Source: Sphingobacterium sp. SGR-19
GTDB lineage: Bacteria > Bacteroidota > Bacteroidia > Sphingobacteriales > Sphingobacteriaceae
Reading direction: 5' to 3'
NCBI RefSeq assembly: GCF_011043555.1
Contig: NZ_JAAKGS010000002.1
Coordinates: 682,001 to 746,000, forward strand
DNA length: 64,000 bases
The notes beneath the pieces are model-generated. The model was not told the origin of the DNA. It ran no database searches and saw nothing but the letters and a program-made list of their open reading frames with translations. Every line of letters begins with the position of its first letter. Position 1 is the first letter of the stretch. Positions 8,293 to 16,180 of the stretch are shown piece by piece. Made by a program: the position numbers and the translations under genes.

Positions 8293-9699
8293 TTAACTAT
8301 CCGCCGATTTTTGTCCGGCTGATGAAAGATTTCCTTCTGCAAGAAGATAACGCAGATCGTCAGAAGCAGGAAGCTCGAACACCTCGAGGTGAAAGTATTT
8401 TATTGCTGCGAATAAATGATCAAACAAATCAGACATCGTATTTTCGAAGAATGTCCATTGTGTACCATTCGTAAACATGTACAGTTCAAGCGGCAAACCG
8501 TGTTCATTTGGAGCTAGCTGTCGAACCATCAACGTGAGCCCTTTATGTATATCTGGGTTATGCTGCGCGTAAGCATTTATATACGCCCTGAACAGGCCTA
8601 CGTTGGTCATACGTCTACCATTGACCAGTACGGATTCGTCCACGCCGGTGCGCTGATTGTAGGACTGAATCTCTTCTTCTCGCTGCGCGATATACGGGGC
8701 CAGTAGCTTAATTTTCTTTAATTCTATAATTTCTTCTTTTGTAAGGTATCGAATAGAGGAAATCTTGATGTTGATGGAGCGCTTAATTCGTCTACCGCCC
8801 GAATCCTGCATACCTCGATAATTCTTGAAAGCATCGCTCAACAACGTATAAGTAGGCAATGTTACAATAGTTTTGTCGAAATTTTGTATTTTAACGTTGT
8901 TGAGATTAATCTCTAATACGTCACCGTCTGCTCCATATTTACTCATCTCAATCCAATCGCCCACGCGAACAGAATCATTAGCCGATACCTGTATACTGGC
9001 TACAAAACCGAGGATAGTGTCCTTAAACACCAACATGAGGATAGCGGACGCAGCGCCCAACGAAACGAGGAATGACCAGGGTGAATTACCTGTTAGTATG
9101 GAAACGATGAGCGTACCGATAACAAAAATCAAAAATATCTGTAAAACTTGCAAATAACTATCAAGAGGTTTATCTACAAAAGCTTTCGATGTACGCAAAA
9201 TATCCCGTCCGGTCTTTAATAAGCTGTTGATAAACGCATATACGGATAAAATAACAACAATATGGAGAAATTTATTCAGACCCGTTGTGAAATTTGGAAA
9301 TCCAACAAAGATAAACGGTATCATTTGTTGTGCTATAATAACGAGAATAAGCAAGCTAAGTTTATTTAATACTTTGTTGTTTAGCAGAAAATCGTCCCAA
9401 CTTGTCTTCGTTTTCTTAATAACCTTCGTCAAAACGGAGTTAAATATAGCGCTGATGATAAAGTTGACTATATACAGTATCCCAAAAGCGATGACGAGTA
9501 GACTAGCAGAGGTAACGATATGGGCAAGTTTGTCTGACAAACCCGCGTTTTGTATGAAGTCAAATGTCCAATCGTAGAGGGCACTGGTTTGCTGTGCAGC
9601 CATGTTAATGAAGTCTGTTTTTTCCATTTTAGTAAACTGTCCTTTAATGGTAATGGAGCTATCAGATTTATTCACTCCCTGCGTGGTGGAATACGTCAT
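8293..9699 (-). CDS. MscS-family mechanosensitive channel, YbdG-like
   Basis: A 468-residue channel with five hydrophobic segments before the pore. The pore helix and vestibule region reads SLGAASAILMLVFKDTILGF, followed by DSVRVGDWIEMSKYGADGDV. The run FKNYRGMQDSGGRRIKRSIN and the long C-terminal domain fit the YbdG/miniconductance branch of MscS rather than short MscS. It would release solutes on hypo-osmotic shock. The annotated ATG may be too far upstream; the ATG at 9627 (MEKTDF) would remove a 24-residue polar extension. Single gene, with the shared terminator at 8234-8277. Confidence 0.9.
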   Translation of the reverse strand: MTYSTTQGVNKSDSSITIKGQFTKMEKTDFINMAAQQTSALYDWTFDFIQNAGLSDKLAHIVTSASLLVIAFGILYIVNFIISAIFNSVLTKVIKKTKTSWDDFLLNNKVLNKLSLLILVIIAQQMIPFIFVGFPNFTTGLNKFLHIVVILSVYAFINSLLKTGRDILRTSKAFVDKPLDSYLQVLQIFLIFVIGTLIVSILTGNSPWSFLVSLGAASAILMLVFKDTILGFVASIQVSANDSVRVGDWIEMSKYGADGDVLEINLNNVKIQNFDKTIVTLPTYTLLSDAFKNYRGMQDSGGRRIKRSINIKISSIRYLTKEEIIELKKIKLLAPYIAQREEEIQSYNQRTGVDESVLVNGRRMTNVGLFRAYINAYAQHNPDIHKGLTLMVRQLAPNEHGLPLELYMFTNGTQWTFFENTMSDLFDHLFAAIKYFHLEVFELPASDDLRYLLAEGNLSSAGQKSADS

Positions 9700-9772
9700 G
9701 ATGGTTCCATATTAACCAACAAATATAGGTAAACGTGAAGGAAAAACGACATTTTAGGAGGCTTTTACACTT

Positions 9773-11158
9773 TTAGTCGGTGTTCCCGTCGTGTTTATGT
9801 TTAAATAAAAAGCTAAATAAAAGAGCAACTATAAGCGTATAGCCGGCAAAAGCCAACCATATCCCACGCCAATCCTTTAACAAAACGTGTTCACTCAGGA
9901 GGCCGTCAGACAATATCGATATCCCCCGGGAATGGATAAATTGAAGCAGTGTGCTATTCATCGTTTCGGTCTGTAGATAGGCTGCCAGCTCCTCCACACT
10001 GAAAAATTCCAGCGTAAAATAATGGTCTATTACCCAACCCGAAATTAGGCTCCCCAATATGGCGCCAAAGCCGTTGGTCATCATCATAAAGAGACCTTGC
10101 GCAGCACTGCGGATGTGCGCTGCGGTAGATTTTTCGACAAATAAAGATCCTGATATATTGAAGAAATCAAATGCCATCCCATATACAACGCACGAAAGGA
10201 TGATCATCCATAAACCCGTTTGCGGGTCGCCGAATGCGAATAACCCAAATCGAGCTACCCAGGCCCACATCGCGATGAGCATCACCTTTTTAATACCAAA
10301 CCTTTTCAAGAAAAACGGGATAGCCAAAATAAAGAGTGTTTCCGAAATCTGTGAAATGGACATAATGAGCGTAGAGTACTTAATAGCGAAAGAGTCGGTG
10401 TACTTTGGATAAAACTTGAATTCATCCAGAAATACGTCGCCGTAAGCATTAGTTAGTTGTAATGCCCCTCCCAGAAACATGCAGAAGATAAAAAAAACAG
10501 CCATCTTGTAGTTTGCAAACAACTTAAATGAATCTAGTCCGAATGTTTTTGTCCACGATTGCTTTTCTTGATGCTTTCTGTTTTTTGGTGGGCATATAGG
10601 GAGCGTAAGCGCGTAGAGTCCTAAACCCATTGCGGCAGCTCCCGCGATATAAAACTGATATGCTGTCGCCTTATTGCCTGTCAGATTAACTACCCACATG
10701 GCTGTAATAAAACCGATCGTGCCCCATACCCGTATAGGCGGAAAAACCTTGACCACATCATATCCCTTCGCGACCAGTGTCGTGTAAGAAATGGAGTTTG
10801 ATAATGCCAACGTAGGCATATAGAAACCCATCGCCAACAACATAATATAAAAAAATGTCTGTGGATTATCTACTTGTGGCAGGTAAAATAGGGTTAGGGA
10901 ATATAACAAATGTAGAATACTATATAATTTTTCTGCATTTATCCATCGGTCGGCAATGATACCCATGATGGTTGGCATAAAGATTGCCGCAATGCCCATG
11001 GTGGAAAAAATCGCACCAAATTGAGTGCCATCCCATTGTTTTGTGCCAAACCAATAGTTGGCGATTGTAATGAGCCAAGCTCCCCAAACAAAAAATTGAA
11101 AGAAGCTTACAATGGTTAGTCGTAATTTAACCCTTTTTTCTCCTGTCGATTTCATCAC
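9773..11158 (-). CDS. nupG: Nucleoside:proton symporter, NupG-like MFS permease
   Basis: A 461-residue permease with about 12 membrane segments. The first segment, RLTIVSFFQFFVWGAWLITI, the NTMGIAAIFMP-like stretch (STMGIAAIFMPTIMGIIADR), and VVKVFPPIRVWGTIGFITAM are typical of the NupG/XapB nucleoside permeases in Bacteroidota. It imports nucleosides across the inner membrane. Its first 32 bases overlap the 3' end of the DUF151 gene upstream, so the two are co-transcribed and probably translationally coupled. Confidence 0.88.
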   Translation of the reverse strand: MMKSTGEKRVKLRLTIVSFFQFFVWGAWLITIANYWFGTKQWDGTQFGAIFSTMGIAAIFMPTIMGIIADRWINAEKLYSILHLLYSLTLFYLPQVDNPQTFFYIMLLAMGFYMPTLALSNSISYTTLVAKGYDVVKVFPPIRVWGTIGFITAMWVVNLTGNKATAYQFYIAGAAAMGLGLYALTLPICPPKNRKHQEKQSWTKTFGLDSFKLFANYKMAVFFIFCMFLGGALQLTNAYGDVFLDEFKFYPKYTDSFAIKYSTLIMSISQISETLFILAIPFFLKRFGIKKVMLIAMWAWVARFGLFAFGDPQTGLWMIILSCVVYGMAFDFFNISGSLFVEKSTAAHIRSAAQGLFMMMTNGFGAILGSLISGWVIDHYFTLEFFSVEELAAYLQTETMNSTLLQFIHSRGISILSDGLLSEHVLLKDWRGIWLAFAGYTLIVALLFSFLFKHKHDGNTD

Positions 11159-11759
11159 GTATTTTAGCCGCAGTCTCGTATTGCTCCGCTTCGATTGCTT
11201 TTTTGAGATTAATCTCCAGTTGATCGTCGCTCATATTAAAATAAGGTGATTTGGGCGCGTGCTCTTTTTCCGCGGGTGTGGGAGTTGCAGTCGTCATCGT
11301 GTTTTCTTTTGGAAGACCTTCCAGGTTTTCCAAAAAAGCAAAATCGTTGCTTTCAATAACGATACCCGCCGCATCCATAATGAAGTCGTATACATATATA
11401 GGTGCTCCGAAACGTACCGCTAACGCAACTGCGTCAGAAGTTCGAGAGTCGATGTCGAAAGTTTTATCGCCATTAGAGCAGACCAATTTCGCGAAGAAGA
11501 TGCCATCTATCAAATTGTAGATCAGCACTTCCTGAATGTTGATTTGGAAGTTGTCGGCAAAAGTCTTGAAAAGATCGTGTGTTAATGGGCGGCTTGGTTG
11601 CATTTTTTCGATTTCTACCGCAATGGCCTGTGCCTCAAAACCTCCAATGATAATGGGTAACCGACGATTACCTCCCATCTCCCCCAAAACCAGTGCATAA
11701 GCACCAGATTGTGTTTGACTGTACGATAACCCCACTATATCTAATTTGATTTTCTTCAT
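11127..11759 (-). CDS. Bifunctional nuclease-family (DUF151) protein with UVR motif
   Basis: A 210-residue protein. Residues 1-150 form a DUF151/bifunctional nuclease domain (IVGLSYSQTQSGAYALVLGE, RRLPIIIGGFEAQAIAVEI, DSRTSDAVALAVRFGAPIYV). After an acidic and proline-containing linker, residues 178-208 form a UvrB/UvrC-type UVR motif (INLKKAIEAEQYETAAKIRD). The domain has been reported to have nuclease activity in plants, but its bacterial role is unsettled. It is the first gene of an operon with nupG and overlaps it by 32 bases. Confidence 0.88.
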   Translation of the reverse strand: MKKIKLDIVGLSYSQTQSGAYALVLGEMGGNRRLPIIIGGFEAQAIAVEIEKMQPSRPLTHDLFKTFADNFQINIQEVLIYNLIDGIFFAKLVCSNGDKTFDIDSRTSDAVALAVRFGAPIYVYDFIMDAAGIVIESNDFAFLENLEGLPKENTMTTATPTPAEKEHAPKSPYFNMSDDQLEINLKKAIEAEQYETAAKIRDEIDRRKKG

Positions 11760-11816
11760 CCTTAATGCCTAAACTATAATACAAATATGTAAATATTCGG
11801 GACAAAATAAAAACCT

Positions 11817-11863
11817 TCAAAAAAAATGATCGGGTGTAACCGATTACAACCCGACCATTTTTA
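11817..11863 (-). terminator. Intrinsic terminator of the etfBA operon
   Basis: On the minus strand AAAATGGTCGGGTTGTAA pairs with TTACACCCGATCATTTT with two small mismatches, followed by a T-run. It is 20 bases downstream of the etfA stop. Confidence 0.75.
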
Positions 11864-11882
11864 CTTTGTTTCAATTGTTTGT

Positions 11883-12857
11883 TTAGTGATTCTTATATAC
11901 TTTGAACGCATCAATTAGTCTAGGGACGATATCAAAAGCATCCCCCACGATGCCGTAATCAGCTACTTTAAAGAATGGCGCTTCGGGATCATTGTTGATC
12001 ACGACTATGGTTTTCGAAGAGTTTACGCCCGCAAGATGCTGGATTGCGCCCGAAATGCCGATAGCAATATACAGATTTGGACTTACCGCTAATCCCGTTT
12101 GTCCGACGTGTTCCTCGTGCGGACGCCAGCCCGCATCCGATACCGGTTTGGAACAAGCCGTAGCAGCACCCAATACATCAGCCAATTCCTCTATCATACT
12201 CCAGTTTTCGGGGCCTTTTAACCCGCGTCCGGCAGACACAACAATATTCGCTTCGGGTAATGGTATTTTGTCTGTTGCCTGTACGATATCCTTAACAACC
12301 GCAGATAAATCTGTTGCGGCAACTTGCGGTTGGAAACTTTCGATTTCGACCATTGTGGGCGCTTCTACCGCTTCGAAGGTGTTCGGCGTCAAGGCGATTA
12401 CCTTGACAGGAGCAGCGATCTCCTGAGTTGCGATGGCCTTGCCCGAGAAAGCAGATTTTTTTATTTCCCAGACCTCTCCCTTGATGATGGGTAATGTAAT
12501 TGCCCCGTCAGCAAGTGCAGCGTCCAATTTGGCTGCAATACGTGGAGCCAGCCCTTTTCCGCTAAAGGAATTAGATAGTACGACAGTCGTGGCTTGTATG
12601 CTCTTCGCCACCTCTGCGATAACAGCCGCATATGCTTGATTGACGAAGTGGTGCAGCTGTTCAGTATTCACTTCTATTACTTTCTTTACGCCGTAGCGAC
12701 CAATACTCTCTAGAGATGCAGCCCCTACTTTTCCGATACTGAGTGCAGAGACAGGCTGACCGATAGCGTCTCCGATAGCTTTCGCGTAGGATACCGCCTC
12801 GTATCCGGATTTTTTAAATGCTCCCGCGATATTTTCGATATATACTAAAATTGCCAT
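11883..12857 (-). CDS. etfA: Electron transfer flavoprotein, alpha subunit
   Basis: A 324-residue ETF alpha. The C-terminal FAD-binding domain is well preserved: [53 protein letters not shown], and [20 protein letters not shown]. It forms a heterodimer with EtfB and passes electrons from acyl-CoA and other flavin dehydrogenases to the quinone pool through ETF-quinone oxidoreductase. Lies 21 bases downstream of etfB. Followed by a terminator. Confidence 0.97.
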   Translation of the reverse strand: MAILVYIENIAGAFKKSGYEAVSYAKAIGDAIGQPVSALSIGKVGAASLESIGRYGVKKVIEVNTEQLHHFVNQAYAAVIAEVAKSIQATTVVLSNSFSGKGLAPRIAAKLDAALADGAITLPIIKGEVWEIKKSAFSGKAIATQEIAAPVKVIALTPNTFEAVEAPTMVEIESFQPQVAATDLSAVVKDIVQATDKIPLPEANIVVSAGRGLKGPENWSMIEELADVLGAATACSKPVSDAGWRPHEEHVGQTGLAVSPNLYIAIGISGAIQHLAGVNSSKTIVVINNDPEAPFFKVADYGIVGDAFDIVPRLIDAFKVYKNH

Positions 12858-12878
12858 AATAAGCGCTTTGATGAAGAT

Positions 12879-13616
12879 TTATATAACTTTTGCTTCGCTA
12901 TGTAACAACTCAACCAGTTGAGCGACGTTGTCTTTGTCGATAAGCTTAACGTTGCCTCGAGGAGGTGGCGTGTCAAAACGCGTGATATGGGATAATGCAG
13001 GTACATCAAGGGCCTCTTTAACTTCGAGCGGTTTTGAGCGCGCACCCATAATCCCGCGCATGTTCGGTATTTTAGGTTCTGCCACTCCCTCTGCTGTTCC
13101 GATAACCGCCGGCAGTGGAATTTGTACCACTTCTTTACCGCCCTCAATTTCCCGTTCTACTGTAGCGCTTGTGCCGTCGATATCCAGCTTTTTAGCAATC
13201 GAGACAGATGGTATACCCAAAAGTTCTGCAATATACCCCTGTACCAAGCTACCATTATAATCAATCGATTCGCGCCCGGTCAAGATAAGGGCGAAGCCCT
13301 GTGTCTTGGCATAAGAAGCGATTTGATTCGCCACAAACCAAGCGTCACGTGGACGGGCATCTATGCGGACAGCGTTATCTGCACCGATGGCCAGAGCTTT
13401 CCTAATCGTGGGATCCGAAGCAGCTTCGCCCACATGGATAACCGTTATCGTACCTTGACCATTGCCCGCAAGTTCAACAGCCTTGGCTAGTGCAATTTCA
13501 TCGTACGGATTAATGATGTATTGGATGCCGGCCGTATTGAACGCCGTATTATTATCCGTAAAAGTGATTTTGGATGTCGTGTCGGGCACATTGCTTATAC
13601 ATACAAGTATCTTCAT
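12879..13616 (-). CDS. etfB: Electron transfer flavoprotein, beta subunit
   Basis: A 245-residue ETF beta (KILVCISNVPDTTSKITF at the start; NPYDEIALAKAVEL; the ETF-beta signature region VEREIEGGKEVVQIPLPAVI; IMGARSKPLEV). It binds AMP and pairs with EtfA. Predicted promoter TTG-N20-TAGGTTTG on the minus strand at 13674-13644 gives a leader of roughly 20 bases. No dehydrogenase gene is adjacent. Confidence 0.97.
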   Translation of the reverse strand: MKILVCISNVPDTTSKITFTDNNTAFNTAGIQYIINPYDEIALAKAVELAGNGQGTITVIHVGEAASDPTIRKALAIGADNAVRIDARPRDAWFVANQIASYAKTQGFALILTGRESIDYNGSLVQGYIAELLGIPSVSIAKKLDIDGTSATVEREIEGGKEVVQIPLPAVIGTAEGVAEPKIPNMRGIMGARSKPLEVKEALDVPALSHITRFDTPPPRGNVKLIDKDNVAQLVELLHSEAKVI

Positions 13617-13643
13617 GGGAGTATATTTTTTTTAGCCTTCACA

Positions 13644-13674
13644 CAAACCTATTAATTTCAAAAACCAAAAACAA
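13644..13674 (-). promoter_or_regulatory. Predicted promoter of etfBA
   Basis: Minus strand TTG (13674-13672), 20 bases, TAGGTTTG (13651-13644), a near match to the -33/-7 pattern, about 28 bases before the etfB start. Confidence 0.5.
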
Positions 13675-13761
13675 GAAACGATGTTTTGTAAGCCGTCAGC
13701 AAATTGTCATTTTTCTATGCATGCATAGTATTTTGTAATCGTGAACCATAAACAATTTTAT

Positions 13762-13769
13762 TAATTTTG
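13762..13769 (+). promoter_or_regulatory. Predicted -7 element abutting the TPR gene
   Basis: TAATTTTG ends 7 bases before the ATG at 13777, so the transcript would be leaderless or nearly so. No -33 at 19 bases. Confidence 0.45.
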
Positions 13770-13776
13770 CTTTACC

Positions 13777-14115
13777 ATGGGTAACAGACTAAAAGAATTA
13801 CAGCAGTTTTTAAAAGAAAGCCCGAATGACCCTTTTTTAAAATACGCTATAACGATGGAGTATAAAAAAAAGGGCGATAATGAAAACGCGCTTGCCGGTT
13901 TTCAAGATTTGCGGACAAACCATTCGGACTACATTGGAACGTATTACCATTTTGCTAAATTTTTAGAAGAGCAGGGGAGGAGGGAAGAAGCGTTGGAAAT
14001 TTATAAAGTGGGGATGGAGATTGCCCAGCGACTACGAAATCGCCATGCCTATGGAGAACTGTTGAGTGCCTATAATATGGCCATGGGAATGGATGAAGAT
14101 GAATGGGACGATTAA
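13777..14115 (+). CDS. Small TPR-like protein
   Basis: A 112-residue protein with about three helix-turn-helix TPR-like units: PNDPFLKYAITMEYKKKGD, HSDYIGTYYHFAKFLEEQGR with REEALEIYKVGMEIAQ, and HAYGELLSAYNMAMG. It ends in an acidic tail (MDEDEWDD). No signal peptide, so cytoplasmic. TPR folds bind protein partners; the partner is unknown. Conserved-looking small proteins of this type are common in Bacteroidota. Confidence 0.8.
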   Translation: MGNRLKELQQFLKESPNDPFLKYAITMEYKKKGDNENALAGFQDLRTNHSDYIGTYYHFAKFLEEQGRREEALEIYKVGMEIAQRLRNRHAYGELLSAYNMAMGMDEDEWDD

Positions 14116-14155
14116 AAACGTTAAATAAGACATAACGGAGGCGTTGTGGTACTTT

Positions 14156-14177
14156 TTTTGTTATCAATAACAAAAAT
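14156..14177. promoter_or_regulatory. 22-base inverted repeat before the NlpE gene
   Basis: TTTTTGTTAT and ATAACAAAAA are perfect 10-base arms with a 2-base centre, ending 5 bases before the NlpE-domain gene start. It could be a regulator site or a weak hairpin; the T-run is on the wrong side for a strong terminator of the TPR gene. Confidence 0.4.
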
Positions 14178-14182
14178 CTGGT

Positions 14183-14599
14183 ATGATGCGTCTCGTGATA
14201 TATATAAATGGATTGTTGTTAGGACTCTTAGTCGCCGTTGGTTGTGTGAATACCCGAACGAATGCCAATATTGAAAATAACAAGTTTGGAAAAGTAAGCG
14301 AGGGTCGGTTGGTCGGAACATACAGAGGTAATCTCCCCTGTACGGATTGCGATGCTATCGCCACCTCGTTAACGTTGGCAAACGACAAGGCTTACACTTT
14401 AGAGTATATATATGTCGGCAAAAGTGTAGAACCCTTTTCTAAAACAGGCACGTGGGAACTACGGGACGGAGAACTTAATTTGGAGGGGTTAGATTACAAA
14501 TATAAAGTGGAACCCGACCAATTAAGACAATTAGATCTGTCTGGAAAAGAGATTCGCGGTGAACTGGCGGAGCGCTACGTACTCCATTATGCTAATTAA
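14183..14599 (+). CDS. NlpE-domain lipoprotein
   Basis: A 138-residue lipoprotein with lipobox AVGC (Cys21). The NlpE N-terminal-type domain starts at GRLVGTYRGNLPCTDCDAIA, with the characteristic CxxC, and continues YTLEYIYVGKSVEPFSKTGT, a short beta-barrel. E. coli NlpE senses surface contact or copper/lipoprotein stress for Cpx. This short form keeps only the N-terminal domain, so an exact equivalent role is not implied. Confidence 0.8.
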   Translation: MMRLVIYINGLLLGLLVAVGCVNTRTNANIENNKFGKVSEGRLVGTYRGNLPCTDCDAIATSLTLANDKAYTLEYIYVGKSVEPFSKTGTWELRDGELNLEGLDYKYKVEPDQLRQLDLSGKEIRGELAERYVLHYAN

Positions 14600-14615
14600 A
14601 AGCCTTTATCTTTCT

Positions 14616-15746
14616 TCAAGCTGAACAGATATCTTTCAGTTTTTCCACCACAAAATCAATTTCCTCCATTGTATTGTATTTGCTAAAGGAAAAACGGACA
14701 GCAGGTTTATCTTGGTCGCCACCCAATGCTTGAAGTACATGGCTACCCAACTGAGAACCGGAACTGCATGCACTTCCTCCCGAGGCAGAGATGCCGGCAA
14801 TATCCAAACTAAACAGTAACATGTCTGCAATTTCTGTGCAAGGAAGTGATACATTTAAGACGGTGTAAAGTGAATCCTCGGCATTTATATTTCCGTTAAA
14901 TGTAACCTGAGGAATGTTATTTTGCAGTTCAGCACGCATATAATCTTTCAGCCCTTGAATATAATTCCGGTGAGTCTCCATGTTTTGATAACACAATTCC
15001 AGTGCTTTGGCTAGACCCACGATGCCGTAGACGTTCTCTGTTCCCCCACGCATGTTACGTTCCTGCGCACCTCCATAAATGAGCGGTCGGATTTTGTTTT
15101 TACCGTTGATATAGATAAAACCTACTCCTTTTGGCCCGTGGAATTTATGAGCAGCACCTGTCAGGAAATCGATATGCAACGTGGAGAGATCGTGCCCGTA
15201 ATGGCCCATGGTCTGCACGGTATCTGAATGGAAAACCGCATTAAATTCCTGGCATATTTCAGAAATTTTATAGATGTCGGTTAATGTACCAATTTCATTG
15301 TTAGCATGCATCAGCGATACGAAGGTGCGCGGGTTGTGAGATAACAGGTCTCGTAAATGATCCAAATCAACGTTGCCACGTTCATCAACTGCGACAAAAT
15401 CCAATTGTATAATGTCCCTTTTTGCTAAATCTTCCAATGTATGCAAAACGGCGTGATGTTCCAAGGGAGAAGTAATAGCATGTGTAATTCCTAGATCGAT
15501 CATCGACCTGACAATAGCCATATTATCTGCTTCGGTACCGCCGGAGGTAAAGAATATTTCGGACGGGGAAGCTTTTAATAAATTTGCTACGGTTTTTCTA
15601 GCCTTTTCAATGATAGTTCTTGCCTGACGACCGTGTGCATGGATAGATGAGGGGTTTCCAAAATGCTCCTGCATGGTGTCTGTCATGACTTTTATCACTT
15701 CGAGATCTAATGGAGTAGTAGCGGCATTATCGAAATATACTTGCAT
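14616..15746 (-). CDS. iscS: Cysteine desulfurase (IscS/NifS family)
   Basis: A 376-residue PLP enzyme that takes sulfur from cysteine for Fe-S clusters and thiolated tRNAs. Visible: VYFDNAATTPLD at the start, HSDTVQTMGHY, the PLP lysine in LTGAAHKFHGPKGVGF, and the active-site loop Cys in ISASGGSACSSGSQLGSHVL. Length is typical. No iscU or regulator is adjacent. A structured repeat at 15771-15910 and a -7 element lie just upstream. Confidence 0.94.
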   Translation of the reverse strand: MQVYFDNAATTPLDLEVIKVMTDTMQEHFGNPSSIHAHGRQARTIIEKARKTVANLLKASPSEIFFTSGGTEADNMAIVRSMIDLGITHAITSPLEHHAVLHTLEDLAKRDIIQLDFVAVDERGNVDLDHLRDLLSHNPRTFVSLMHANNEIGTLTDIYKISEICQEFNAVFHSDTVQTMGHYGHDLSTLHIDFLTGAAHKFHGPKGVGFIYINGKNKIRPLIYGGAQERNMRGGTENVYGIVGLAKALELCYQNMETHRNYIQGLKDYMRAELQNNIPQVTFNGNINAEDSLYTVLNVSLPCTEIADMLLFSLDIAGISASGGSACSSGSQLGSHVLQALGGDQDKPAVRFSFSKYNTMEEIDFVVEKLKDICSA

Positions 15747-15750
15747 GGGG

Positions 15751-15758
15751 CAAAATTA
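15751..15758 (-). promoter_or_regulatory. Predicted -7 element abutting iscS
   Basis: Minus strand TAATTTTG (15758-15751) ends 4 bases before the iscS ATG, implying a leaderless or near-leaderless transcript. No TTTG at 19 bases; the structured repeat begins 13 bases further upstream. Confidence 0.45.
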
Positions 15759-15770
15759 AGGAATTTTTAT

Positions 15771-15910
15771 GTTCTTTTTTTCCTCAAAAAAGAACCAAAA
15801 AAATCGTCGCTTCAGATATTTGAGACAGTGGATAATGCTAAGAATGGATTTGTACAGACCTCAAATATCTGGATGCGACAGTCAAAGTTAAGGGAGGAGT
15901 AGTGCAATGC
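15771..15910 (-). repeat. Structured intergenic repeat, short-loop type, copy A, pointing at iscS
   Basis: Arms 15806-15824 (GTCGCTTCAGATATTTGAG) and 15860-15879 (CTCAAATATCTGGATGCGAC) pair with one bulge and one mismatch around a 35-base loop. Toward iscS come seven T (15803-15797) and a second hairpin, GTTCTTTTTT (15771-15780) with AAAAAAGAAC (15786-15795), loop TCCTC. The tail GTTAAGGGAGGAGTAG continues to about 15910. Loop and tail are shared with copies at 4453 and 19530. Confidence 0.72.
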
Positions 15911-15962
15911 GTAGTAGAACGCAACCCATTATGAATAGCAATTATGCAGAGTAAAATGGCCT

Positions 15963-16120
15963 TATATCGTTCTGCGTCCATTTTTCTGCATGCTATTCCG
16001 TTAAGAACAAAATTTGTTTGAAGCGGAGCGAGTTTATTTTGTTTAGGAATAGAAAAAGAAAAATAGCAGAACTATATTCAGTCTTGACTTTTTGTTTCTT
16101 TTTCGTCAAGGAAAAAGAAA
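15963..16120 (+). repeat. Structured intergenic repeat, long-loop type, copy E
   Basis: Arms ATATCGTTCTGC (15964-15975) and GCAGAACTATAT (16066-16077) pair 11 of 12 around a 90-base loop. Then TTGACTTTTTG and a second hairpin TTTCTTTTTC/GAAAAAGAAA (16095-16104, 16111-16120). It is homologous to 4165-4328 in the opposite orientation. Two arm positions differ between the copies in both strands so that pairing is kept. Unlike the others it points at a 3' end (lnt stop at 16181). Confidence 0.68.
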
Positions 16121-16180
16121 TGCAAGAAAGATTTTTATCAAGAAAAGAGAGGTAGAGAATTTGTCGAAAGAAATGGTTCT

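Noticed and set aside
8873-9577. Two frames of 94 and 116 codons antisense to the mechanosensitive channel
   Set aside because: Mirror frames of a recognisable YbdG-like protein; no independent signals.
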